From: Ophiothrix spiculata
Taxonomy: Eukaryota; Echinodermata; Ophiuroidea; Amphilepidida; Ophiotrichidae
Assembly: GCA_000969725.1 (NCBI GenBank)
Contig: JXSR01S010465.1
Length of the DNA: 33,117 bases
Strand: one strand, 5' to 3'
How positions within the stretch are numbered: position 1 is the first letter of the stretch; the number at the start of each line of letters is the position of its first letter. The translations under genes and the position numbers were made by a program. Below, piece by piece: positions 1 through 10,404 of the stretch. The notes under the pieces were generated by a model. That model did not search any database, was not told where the DNA came from, and saw only the letters and a program-made list of their open reading frames with translations.

Positions 1-261
1 AAATGGTAGTTACCAATTTATTTCGTAGAAGAATTGTATTTTAATTGGACATTAAATATCATGATGGATGATATTGGTAATTACGTTTCCGTTTGAATGC
101 AGACGATCTCATTTATATGTCCAGTGGTCATGGTTTACCCAATTAGACATCGATCAACTTGTATAGGAGATAAATTCTATTTACGTGAGTGAAAATGATA
201 CGTAGCGCCCGCTGTGAAATTAAAATTTGCATTCCTGAAGTTAAGATGAATAAGATACTGT

Positions 262-556
262 AGGGTAACCTCTTTCCATAAATATCGTAAATCACAAATA
301 CTAAAATCATAAAAATCAGCGTTACGTAATTATATTGTCATAAGTGCTTCCCCATAAAATAATGATTTTGGTCAAAATTGGCTAACACTTCCTTAACCTT
401 ACGATTTCTGACAGGAATCCCCCCCCCACACCGAAAGTTGTATTTAAGATTTTTTCCGCTAAAATGACCGCAAAGGTTATATTTACACACAATCATTAAA
501 ACATATTCGTTTGTATTTTTATGCGACAGGGAATTATCGGTTTTGGGGGAAAGTAC
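262..556 (-). repeat. Decayed relic of the piggyBac-like MITE family inside copy A
   Basis: Blocks match the reverse complement of the element at 7062-7626. The segment with CCTCTTTCCAT and GCGTTACGTAAT (about 268-333) matches the 7440-7530 part. A C-run, then AAATGACCGCAAAGG (about 463-477) and TATTTTTATGCGACAGGG, match the part around 7120-7200. The middle of the element is missing and I cannot see terminal inverted repeats. The same relic is in copy B, so the insertion predates the large duplication. Confidence 0.6.
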
Positions 557-2017
557 TATTTTAGACAAGTTTGAAAATGTATGTGCAAACTACTTTCCCC
601 AAATATATGCGACCAATCACTACACCAATTCCTCGAAAGAAACATGCAATATTGCCCACATCAGGTGTTTCTATGGCTGTTTTAAAGCACCCTCATTTTC
701 AATTTATGTACATTTATTTTTGACATGAAATATTGAAATAGTGCAATTATACCTTCGACTGAGACATATACCCATATACCATCATCATGTGGGAATCCCT
801 TTGATACGTTACATTGGTCACACACAAGAAGTCTGTTATTTAAAGTAATGAGATACGTCGATTGTGTATGACTTTATGACTCCCGAGTAATGCTATACTC
901 GTGTTAAAAGGTACAAAACTCGTTTCACTCCATATGTTCAAGTCCTAGAAGAAGACATACCTGATCAGTGTCATTAATTTGCACAAAGATTAGTCGAAGA
1001 ATGACATTTAGACCTGGTAAATTTGTTAATTGGATCTGACATGCGACTCTTATGCTGCGTCACATGTGCACTTTCGTAAACTTTCTAATAAATGTAATTA
1101 ATACTTAAATTATTCTTTGCCAGACGGTTTTGAAAAGTCAGCATGTTTTTAAGCTAATTGAAAATATTTTTCAAATGCTCATGTTCAGATGATTTTAAAA
1201 TATGACCTCATGTAATTCAAAATCAGTGTAACATTCTTCAAGTAAATACGAGAGTTTCGAAAACCAGTGTCTTATCTAAAAAGGACATTTTAGTAGTGGT
1301 ATGAATAGAAAGAGTATCACAATTCATGTGAGGAAAAATAATTAAGCATGTGGGCATTGATTAGGCATTTGTTTTGTTAATATACCGTAGTTGACTAAGC
1401 ATACAAAGTGTTGTTAATGTAATTTTCTTCAATTTTATTTTCAAACCATATCTTAGAATTAGCATTTGTCTTTGATTAGAAGGGTATTTTTATTCTCGGT
1501 GTTTTTCTCGACTACAAATTTGTTTTTAGTTAGGTAGTTCTCCAAATATGTATTTTATTTGTGATACCTAATTTCCAAATTTAAAATTTTTCGCTTTAAA
1601 CGATTATGCTTAAAATTGAAATTTCATAGTCAAATTTAATGTTAAAATATTATGGTGGTTTGTTGTTTGGGGGGGGTGAGGTGCGTCCTTTTGTGTGTTT
1701 TTCACATAAGTTTCATAAAGAAACTACCAAAATATGCCATAGATTGGATTTTATTACATGAGATTTATTAAGCGGGAAGTCTTTCAATACCTACCTAATA
1801 GAGTTTGAAAGAATTCAAACATAAATCCAGTCGCCAAAGGAAGGCGTCGTTGTTAATATGATTAGCTTATTTCCTTGTACATATTTCATTACGAACCATT
1901 ATTTGTGGTTCAAAACATAAATGTCTGCATGATTCAGTAATGTTAATTACAGATAATTGAATATCTGTCTCCAAGTCACTCACGGGGGTTGGGATGTACA
2001 TCTACATTACTGCAGTT

Positions 2018-2075
2018 GTGCAAGTAATTTTAATTACTTGCACAAAAAATGTTTGACATTTAAAAATGTCAAACA
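2018..2075. other. Two adjacent perfect hairpins
   Basis: Positions 2018-2043 form a perfect 12-bp stem with a 2-nt loop (GTGCAAGTAATT / AATTACTTGCAC). Six bases later, 2050-2075 form a perfect 11-bp stem with a 4-nt loop (TGTTTGACATT / AATGTCAAACA). In copy B the first hairpin is absent because its left arm and about 30 bases before it are missing. The second is present there with arm mismatches (around 28241-28266). The structures are seen directly; no function is assigned. Confidence 0.85.
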
Positions 2076-4405
2076 GTTTTTGAGAAAACAAAACAAACAA
2101 AAACCGTGTGTAATAAATGCTTCTATTGGCTATATTTTACAGATTGTTAATAAACAAATGCAATTTGACTATCAGGCTGATATTATTAAAACCGATTTGA
2201 TATCAAAATTCCCCTTATTTCTTCCGTTGATTTGAGAAATACAACATGTGTCAATGAAATAGTACACATTTCTTGTTCTGGTAATACATTTCTTGTTAGA
2301 TAATAATATTGGACAACAATTTTTAGTTCAGATAATTCAACACTATGTTTAGAAGATAAAACAGTAAGTTCTAAAGGTATAACAATTGCACAAAACTCTT
2401 TCAAAATTTTAAACGTAATTTAGGAGCAATGATTATTTGAAAAACAAAAACAAAAAAGAGACTTATTATATCATTAATAATTTTTAGGTTATGGAAAGTT
2501 TCCATTACGTTAAAATATTGTTAAATTCATTTTTATTATTCTAATCTTATTTTCGGTTTCTAAGATTGAAATGAATCAGCCTGAGTTCGGATGTTAGTAT
2601 TTTTCAATATTTTGAAATGTTCATAATTGTTTGAATGTAAAATTAGGTGCAAAACTGTGTTTAAATTAAGAAAATGCAACATGATATTATAAAACTTTTT
2701 TAATAATAGATTCAATGCAATTATAAGGCAATTTCCTATTCTAGTAGCAATGCTCATATTGCTGAATCTTGTAAACTGAAAAGGTGTATTATGTATACAT
2801 TTGACTTACGACTCGTATATGCTTAATTTTGTAATTTTTATCTCCTTTTGATTTTAGTTTCCCTCGAAACCTAATACTCAGATTTGTTTTATATTTTTAA
2901 AAATACTGCATTAGAGTCACGTAGATGTTACATTTACTTTTTCTTTGAAAACTAGAATCGCTTAACGGGTGTGTCATGCGCTATTGATTAGTTTATAGTA
3001 AAACTTTTGAGCTAAATATCCAGAATTATATGCAGGGACATCTTTAGTATTGTGATGAAAAAATCGTTTAATTGCATACAATTGTGTAAATAAAATGTTC
3101 ATATTCATTGAAGGGATGAAGGGATTATTAGATGTATTGGCAAAATATTTCAGCAATGCATTATTGTAAATACTTATTATGACTCTTAAACTAATAGAGA
3201 TGTATCCAAGATTTAGGTATGTCTATTATCAATTGTTGTTTTCTAGCAAGGTCATTTTCTTTAAGCTTTACAAACGACACATCAGAGTATTTGCACAGTG
3301 AATACTTAAATTCTTACATTTTGATGCTTTAAAGTAATAAATGTAATATGTTTGTCAGTTCACATGGGGAGAAAGCAATCCAAGAAAGTTTAAGGAAAAA
3401 CGAAATATCGAATAGCTATAACAATTGTGATGGCTCAACCCGATAGAGAGGTCTTTGCAGATGATATCAATTTTGAAATCATTTCCTCTGGTACAGCATT
3501 TCCTAAGCTTTAAAATGACACATTACTTGTTGAAACCTGATTTATATTTGCTGCCTATTTTTACAAGTTTCTTGAAAGGTATTCTGTTGCGAAGTCCCCC
3601 TTTTCGGGGAGAGCCATTACAATTGTGGTGCTTCGAACTAGATAATTACAGTAATCGTATTTCTATAAACCGTTAGTCTTTGATATTATTGATGAAATGT
3701 TACGTTGAAATAATTGATTTTTATCAAAATTTCAACATTATAATGATACATAAAATGATTTTGCTGCTTTATTCTTAAATGTATTACCCATACGTGATTA
3801 AGCAATCGTTTTACCATGTTCTTATATTTAGAATTACTATTTGTGTGACGAACTAACAGTTGTTAATTTCCCTCCATATCATATTTCTTTCACCACCCTA
3901 TATTGACAACATATTGAATCTGTTGAAGTAACTTGATGCAAGAACTGATGATGAAAGCGAGCAATCTAGACTACAATGCTGGAATAATTACGACCATCGA
4001 TTTAGAGATTGATGTGGAGTCGCCTCAAGAATTTAGAGTATCTTTTCATTGCTTGTAATTCTTTTATTGTGCTATCAGAATTCTCTAGTAACTAGTAATT
4101 AACCTCCTGATGCATATCAGTTATATAGAAAGGAACTGTAGTCGATGACAGAAGTTGGAAATCTGATTGGGTTTATCATAGTTAAAAAGTAAGGAATGGG
4201 ACCCCTGAAAAAAGTACGTTTAGACATCAATCGTGTCGATAACCAGAGGCTCATTTTTTCAATCATTTTCCAGAATGGATAAACTGTTTGAATTTGTTTC
4301 GTATTATAATGAACTTTAATATACATGTATAATTAAAATAATCTTATAGGGCAAAACCGCAAACTTCCCTCTAGCTAGCTCCTCGCTCCACCTATAAGGT
4401 TTCAA

Positions 4406-4849
4406 CCTTAGCGTGTGTTTTGTTTTCTCTTAAGAGGCAAAAGAAAGTATGCAATTCCGGGGATGAGACTGTTATGTAAAGACAAAAGAAATGGAAAATA
4501 AGTATACCAATTAATTTTACATTTTGGGCTATAAATCCGAAACTATAAAAAGTTTGGGGTGAAATGTTGGATTCATAATCAGACAAAATCATCAAAAAGT
4601 ATACCACTTCCGGTTGAACCCGGGGGATGAGAATGTGATCAGAACCTACACCTACACCTTTGATGAATTTCATGATGGTGAACTATTTTCGCATCACGTA
4701 GTATTTTGATAATTCATAGTTACTGTACATTACATTCTTTGGTAATCGTTGTTTCATTATTATCTGAAATCTGTCCTTCATCTATACTGTGGACTTTTAT
4801 TTTATATTTACATCAATGCAAATAAAATAATAAAATTTCATGTCTGAGA
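4406..4849. other. No gene seen; unique AT-rich sequence
   Basis: This stretch lies between the end of duplication copy A and a decayed piece of the same unit. The longest open frame (minus strand, 4392-4673, 93 aa) shows no recognisable domain. Nothing else stands out. Confidence 0.5.
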
Positions 4850-5035
4850 ACCCGAGAATAATACATTAAATGTGTTAATTGGATTTGATATGTGACTTAT
4901 ATGCATTTAACACTTTAAATTTAATTAGTGCTGAAATACGTTTTAAGATGAGTTTAAAATGTCAAAATGTTTTAAGTTAATTGAAAATTGTTTTGAAATG
5001 TTCAAGATATTACCTCGTGAGTTTAAATCTAATCG
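4850..5035 (+). repeat. Decayed third copy of the duplicated unit (matches 1010-1225)
   Basis: Shared blocks in the same order include TGTTAATTGGAT(C/T)TGA, then AAGTTAATTGAAAAT / AAGCTAATTGAAAAT, then AATGTTCA, then a CCTC(G/A)TG block. Identity looks like roughly 65%, well below that between copies A and B, so this is an older copy. Confidence 0.7.
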
Positions 5036-5324
5036 TACTCCATTATGAGATGAAAACATTTTCCTTTCATAAACAAGTAGTAGTAATGGATAAAGTCGTT
5101 TAAAACATTTAATGGAAGTTAGTATTTTTGCCCTCAACTATTGATGATTTCATATACACCACAACCTTTACATGGTTATTATTGCTTTTGTATGTATCTT
5201 ACTTGACAAAGGCTTTAAGCAGACACATTGGGCTATCAATACCTTTTACACCCTTTGGCACACGATTTAACCGAAATTTAAAAGTTGATCTTTGCACTAT
5301 ATACAAAATACTACTTGTAAGGAA

Positions 5325-5565
5325 GGCGGTTGTTGGTTTTCTTTCATATCATATTTCTTTTACCACCCGTACGTCGACAATATATTGGACCCATTGAAGT
5401 AATCTGATACATTAAGTGCAATCTACACTGTCTTGTTGGAATCACTCGGTAATTGATCTGGGAAATGATGAAGAAACTCCGTAAGAATTATAAAACTATA
5501 TTTCATTGCCTAATTTTCCAGATTAAAGTGATTAACCTCCTGTTGGATAAGAGGAGTAGCTGGTA
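5325..5565 (+). repeat. Decayed copy of the duplicated unit (matches about 3860-4110)
   Basis: The block TTCATATCATATTTCTTT followed by ACCACCC, a CGACAATATATTG-like string and TTGAAGTAA matches 3872-3935. Further downstream TTTCATTGCCT and TTAACCTCCTG match 4044-4110. Together with 4850-5035 this could be one decayed copy that lost about 2.4 kb internally. Confidence 0.72.
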
Positions 5566-7061
5566 ATACGATAGGCCCGATTGGGTCTGAAAGTTGGGGG
5601 CATCGAAGACAGCTATCATATGATTATGAAAGGAATTAGAAGCTTGATATTTTTAAAACATATTTCCTTTCAATTTGACAGATTTTGCAAAGCAAAATTA
5701 TCTATGCTTAAATATCATGTAGTTAAAGGCCAATTTACTAATCTCCCTTTAGCTATCTCCAAAACCATAATATTTTAGTTTTTATTGTAGTTAAAAATGG
5801 GCTAACTTTTTCATTCATAAATAAAGAATGCATAATAATCATAATGCATATATAAATAAATTTACAAGTTGCATTTATTTCCCCGAAATCTGTCATCATC
5901 ACCAAGACAAACGCAAGGTCATACTTACGTTACGAACAGACCTCTTGACCATTCTTGCTCTGACCACTCATAAATGATTGTCAAGACTCAGATGTCCCCT
6001 GGCGAAGATGCCATTTGTCATCGATGTCCGGATCTGATTACGGAAACACATTGAGGTCGAAGATAACCAGAGGTTTGTCTAGAAGCGCTATTAGAAATAT
6101 GAACTGGTTTGATAAGATAGGAATCGATTTTAAGATTGGGTTATGTCAAGTCTAGCCTTCCGCCTTTCAACTTAGACCAATACATGGTTACATCGTGCAA
6201 TGTGGAATCGCTTAAAAACTGATAAATTACTAGTAATCATTTGTTTTTCAAAATTTACATCATACTACGTCTATTAGCTTCACACTTCATGATTAAAATT
6301 ATATTACCGCTACGTATTGTTATTTTAATTATATACATTACTAAGTACAATATCCATGACCATAACAACTGTCTTCTTTAAATTCTAATGTAGGCTGAAG
6401 AATAACACCCAATACACGCAAGCACAAAGATTTACGATATGTTGCAATACTTTTGATGCGTGTACAACTGTTTTTTACACTTTGGAGTCTTTAATAGCTA
6501 AATGTATTTTTTTGAATTAAAACTGTGAATCTAAAACATTAAAGAAACGCATAAAGGGTTTAAGGCATACATATAATGTATTACGTGCAAATAAAAATTA
6601 GCTTCATTATTAGAACGTGTTTTGTCTTGGCTTTTCGTTGACCAGAACAAACTATTCTACTCCAGTGATGCGAGACATAATTAAAATTACACTGCGTGTA
6701 CTGAGCTCAGACTGGGTGATAGGAATGTGTGTGTCCAAACGAAAAGGTTCGTACCTGAATAACACCATATGTGTAATTTAGATGAATGATGTGTTAGATT
6801 AATCTTGACATTTGAATAATAAGGATACATCCCGGGTGTAACAATGTCAGAGAAATGTCGATAGAGTTTGCTTGCCTCGATACTTTAGCAAAAACTTTCG
6901 ACATGTTGAATTAACACATTTGAATATCAAAATGCAAAAGTGACCCAGGTTCATTGAAAGAGGAAAGAAAATGAAAACTAAAGTAAAAACGAAAAACTAA
7001 AGGAAAAAACTTCACAGTATGTCTGATGTTTAAGTTATGCCAATTTGCCTCGCAGGGTAGG
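5566..7061. other. No gene seen; one local G+C-richer patch
   Basis: I see no coding region. A patch at about 5890-6190 is richer in G+C than its surroundings. On the minus strand it has a splice-acceptor-like string ending near 6045 and a GTAAGT donor-like string near 5930, but all three frames between them contain stops. Around 5720-5765 there is weak similarity to the end of the duplicated unit (about 4345-4390). A purine-rich tract lies at about 6958-7010. Confidence 0.5.
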
Positions 7062-7626
7062 TTAACCCTCATCTTCCTAAGGGGGTGGTGGTTACCACCC
7101 CCCCTAACGGATGATCGCCGATTGCACTAAAACGCAAAACAAAGCGACCCTGAGCATTTGGGTAATTGTTTTTACATCTGTTGCGGTCCTTTTGACGAAA
7201 AAAATCGGGGGTACCACCTAAGGTGGGGTTATGGTAGGCCGTCAAAGTCGACGTATAGGGGGCCATTTTGAAAAATATCTGCATGCTATTGACTTAAAAC
7301 TTACAGGACATGTTAGAATTGTTGATTCCTCTATTTATCAGCAAAAAAAACCCGACGAAAATCGGACATTTAGAACTTTTATAGCGATTTTTTGATTTTT
7401 TTTGAAAAAGTGGCCATTTTTGCCAAAAGTCGATTTTTTTTCGGTCTGGAAAAACTTTGTGACGTCATTATTACGTAACGCCTTGACCGATTTTAATGAT
7501 CTTGGTATCAATGGAAAGAGGATACCCTACCCTATACTATAGTACCAACCAATATAACTTTAGGGGTCCCAAGTTCAAAATCACAGGGGGGGGGGACAAA
7601 AAAAGGCTTAGTAAGACGAGGGTTAA
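7062..7626. mobile_element. Non-autonomous piggyBac-like element (MITE)
   Basis: The left end reads TTAACCCTCATCTTCCTAAG (7062-7081) and the right end, read on the other strand, TTAACCCTCGTCTTACTAAG (7607-7626): 18 of 20 positions agree. The ends are TTAA plus a CCCT-start repeat, which fits a TTAA target duplication and the CCY-type termini known for piggyBac transposons. The element is about 565 bp, carries no transposase, and has runs of C and G near both ends. Related copies lie at 24908-25612 (reversed) and as relics at 262-556 and 26102-26398. The piggyBac assignment rests on termini only. Confidence 0.82.
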
Positions 7627-7635
7627 TCCATTCAA

Positions 7636-7830
7636 TTGATCATGGCATCTGTTATAGCATTATCTAAGATTTACAATAACACCACATTTATCGAAATTAT
7701 CAAGGCGATCGAATTTTACAACCTGCTGGAAATTCTTATTATTTCTTTATTTTTTGTTACCTATTTTCAACAGTATCTTGAAAAGTGATCTGTCGCAAAG
7801 TCCCCCTTTTCGAGGTGAGTCATCATATTT
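7636..7830 (+). repeat. Decayed copy of the duplicated unit (matches about 3465-3625)
   Basis: The string TAGCATTATCTAAGATTTACAA matches 3494-3515 approximately. A second block, CCTATTTTCAACAGTATCTTGA and then AAGTCCCCCTTTTCG, matches 3551-3605 without gaps. It begins about 10 bases after the piggyBac-like MITE. An open frame (7754-8143, 129 aa) starts in this piece; its first part is in the same frame as the open frames at 3461-3676 and 29761-29994. Confidence 0.72.
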
Positions 7831-8284
7831 ATGCTTTAAGTGCTTTTCAGGGGGTCATTTTAGACAGTGGACTTGGGTAATGCTTGCATTCATATGTGCA
7901 TTATGTATTGAATTTTATGTAAAAAGGGGTAAGATCCATCTGGACCTAATATTTGTGCAGTATTGCATCTGTGCTTATGCTATGTTTGTGGAAAAATGCT
8001 CATGGAAAAAAATCAGTCTGAAAAACAGTATTTTCGCATATTTGCTGCGGAACGTATCCTTAAATAGATTTTTCGACTGCTATTTCGAAATGAGACAACC
8101 GATTTTATTTTTAGCATTAGCACTTAGTGCAAACGATTGCTGACCACGTTGACCAAATAAGCTCTATTCTAATCTAAACATCATTCCCGGCTCTGAAGAA
8201 ACCTCTGGGGGCTGAAACTTGATATTCCGATAATTTCTCATCTGTGCTTTATCAACCGGAATATGGTTATCAGTTACTTCCTAG

Positions 8285-8360
8285 CCGACTTCCAAGCACA
8301 CTCAACCCACTGTGTTCGTACCCGGGACCTTAGTGTTTCGGCTAACTTGGCTGTAAAAGA
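8285..8360 (-). repeat. tRNA-like SINE head fragment
   Basis: Read on the minus strand the segment contains GTTAGCCGAAACACTAAGG followed by CCCGGGTACGAACAC. This resembles the anticodon-arm to B-box part of a tRNA-derived SINE (B box normally GGTTCGANTCC, here GGGTACGAACAC). The A box is poor and no 3' domain or tail is visible, so this is a fragment at best. Confidence 0.4.
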
Positions 8361-8371
8361 AGTCTTTCTCT

Positions 8372-8395
8372 TGTGTGTGTGTGGGGGGGGGGGGG
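8372..8395 (+). repeat. GT microsatellite joined to a 13-base G run
   Basis: A short TG/GT repeat (8372-8382) runs into an uninterrupted G run (8383-8395). Confidence 0.9.
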
Positions 8396-8399
8396 TCAT

Positions 8400-9430
8400 T
8401 TTTAATTCTTGTCAAATTACATTGTGGAATTAACGGAAATAAAGTAGTAAAGCCGTTAATGTAAGAACTTTTAAAATCACATACCTATATGTAGAATATA
8501 TAAAATAAATTTATCTGTAACATCGCTTTGCACAAACAGACCAATATGATACTCATGGACATATGGTTCCAATAAGATTGATAGCTGCCCTACATTTTTT
8601 TAAAAGCCGCCTTACATTTTTTGAAACAAGTTAAAAAAAAACAACAAATCAAAAAGAGGAAAATATGCCAGTAGATATTTTTCATAAAACCATTGAAACA
8701 GTTATCATTATTTTAAGGTGATAAAGTAAGGATCTAACAAGAGCAGTATTGGGTCAATCCTGACTCTCTAGGGAAATTTGTTTTTAAAAATATAACGCTA
8801 CTTTTCATTCGACACTATTGAATTAGATATTGTGAAATGTAATAGGATTTGCAAGCATTTCTAAATTTGTTTCATTTTAATAGAACAATAAGTAGTTCTA
8901 GGTAATTGTAGTGGGAATTTGTGAAAATCAACTGTCTTGTTGTAACCTGGTCATTGATAATGTAACAACAGCCCAATAATTAAAATATATAACAAATTTG
9001 CAGTTTCAAGTAGAAAAGAAATTTCAACACAATGTTTTTTGTTTTTTCTTGGATTTATTGTTGATGACCAGGAAAATTGTCGAAATTTGTCAAATCTGCA
9101 TAAAAATACCTGATTTATCTAAAACTGTTAAAAAATCATTTTACTATCTGTAAAATATTTTCGTTGGCTCGATTTTTCTTATTTCTAATGCTGACAGATT
9201 CGGAAACAAACATTTTAATTTCTGTCATTTTCCCTTCACGTCACAAAAAATAAATTGACGAAACTCATACATCTGAATTCTGGCAAGAAGTCATAAATAA
9301 TACTATTTCGATAGAGTATGTGCCAACTGACTATTCGAGTATGTCGACGTTAACAAGCTTGTTGACCTTATCTAGAAGATCATGAGAGTGTTAACTACAT
9401 GATTTGCATAACTCTATGTACAAGACGCGT
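8400..9430. other. No gene seen; AT-rich noncoding sequence
   Basis: Only short open frames occur, none with a recognisable domain. The text is low in complexity (many A/T runs). I see no repeat structure beyond the AAAATATAT-type background. Confidence 0.5.
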
Positions 9431-9434
9431 TAGA

Positions 9435-10224
9435 GGGTATTCTCACGAAAAAGTGGACATGAGAAAAATATTGAAAAAAGGATGTAACTATTCAATGAAA
9501 AATGCTACCACCATATATTTGGTATCAAAAGAAAGCGTTTCTGAAGCTCTTTAAAATGAACCTAATTTTGAAAAGACTGAACAAAGATGTCTATGAAATT
9601 TCTTTAAAAAACCTAATTTTTGGTCAAATTTCTTGATTTTCATAATGAAAAGTAGTAATTTCTATTTAATTTTTTCAACTCATTCTTGGTTGTTTACTTG
9701 GGTGTTATTGTTCTAAGTGGCTTCAATAAGGATCACATTTACATATAAGGTTGTATTTTTTGTAAATCCTGACCAGGCTTTACGGTTCAGTGCACCCTTT
9801 AAGGTTCAGTCGTTCCGTTACCGTCCTTCCGTGACCATGATCCCTTCGCATTTCGCATTGTTAAAACATAACCGTAGGAAGTATGTTGATGTGGAATGTG
9901 GCAATTTTTTGCAGAAACACCAAGAAATGCATTCAGTAACTTTGAAATAAAATTTCTTCATAACTTTCATACACATTTTCAAAAATGTATTCAAGGTGAA
10001 AAACCATGTCCGTTTTGCTGTCCTTCCGTGACCAACCTCATTAATATGCATATTTTGCGACAGAGGAATTTTTATGAAAAAATTCCTGTTGAATATGAAT
10101 GCTTTCAGGTATACTCAACTAAATATGGAATTAGTTTTATTTTATCCAATTCAATTTTGGCAATGTTTGTGTTTGAAATACAGAAAAATTCTGTGATTGT
10201 CCTTCCGTTACCGTGAAAATGCCC
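9435..10224. mobile_element. Putative non-autonomous DNA transposon with internal repeated motif
   Basis: The left end GGGTATTCTCACG (9435-9447) matches the right end read on the other strand, GGGCATTTTCACG (10212-10224), at 11 of 13 positions. The tetranucleotide TAGA directly flanks both ends (9431-9434 and 10225-10228), consistent with a 4-bp target duplication. A motif of the form GTCCTTCCGT(G/T)ACC occurs in direct orientation at 9823-9837, 10020-10034 and 10199-10213, with a degenerate fourth copy at 9810-9823. The interior has no convincing coding frame. The superfamily is not recognised; the short TIR leaves the exact ends uncertain. Confidence 0.55.
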
Positions 10225-10400
10225 TAGAGGAGAAAAGAGTAAAGAAGTTCAAGCCTGTGGTGTTTGGACATGATTCTAGTACTTGTGGTGATTCGACCTG
10301 TTGTGTGTGTATCAGTCATTCTAAAGGCGGGATAGTCTTCTTATTTGAAGAGCATGAACCTTTGATGGTAATTGATTTTAACTCAAAAGGTTCATTTTAA
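10197..10400 (+). CDS. Doubtful open frame, possible terminal exon
   Basis: An open frame runs from a TTG at 10197, right after an in-frame TGA at 10194, to TAA at 10398-10400. The part after the transposon boundary (10225 on) gives about 58 residues of balanced composition, including a Cys-containing CGDSTCCVCISHSKGG stretch and the ending VIDFNSKGSF. An AATAAA polyadenylation-type hexamer overlaps the stop region (about 10399-10404). There is no good upstream ATG and no pyrimidine-rich splice acceptor in frame. The first nine or ten residues are encoded by the transposon end. I do not recognise a family. It could be a chance frame, an exon remnant, or part of another repeat. Confidence 0.18.
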   Translation: MSFRYRENALEEKRVKKFKPVVFGHDSSTCGDSTCCVCISHSKGGIVFLFEEHEPLMVIDFNSKGSF

Positions 10401-10404
10401 TAAA

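Larger units (their letters stand above)
1..4405 (+). repeat. Segmental duplication, left copy (A)
   Basis: This stretch aligns in the same orientation and order to about 25631-31715. It starts at the window edge (position 1 pairs with about 25631) and similarity fades after about 4405, just past a shared block ending in CTTCCCTCTAGCT. Much of it looks roughly 85-90% identical by eye. Copy A lacks several segments found in copy B: about 255 bp at 25799-26054 (35 unrelated bases here), about 75 bp at 26801-26875, about 292 bp at 27382-27673, one unit of a 104-bp tandem duplication, and a whole mariner element. Copy A has about 43 bp near 2000-2043 that copy B lacks. No intact gene is visible. 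Because the window begins inside the repeat, its true left end is unknown. Confidence 0.93.

Noticed and set aside
7754..8143. 129-aa open frame on the plus strand
   Set aside because: Its start lies in a decayed repeat piece and the rest shows no domain. Only its first part is mentioned, as a conserved-frame observation.
9717..10216. Overlapping frames of 77-106 aa inside the element at 9435-10224
   Set aside because: They lie on both strands, have no domain, and run over the repeated motifs; treated as noncoding.
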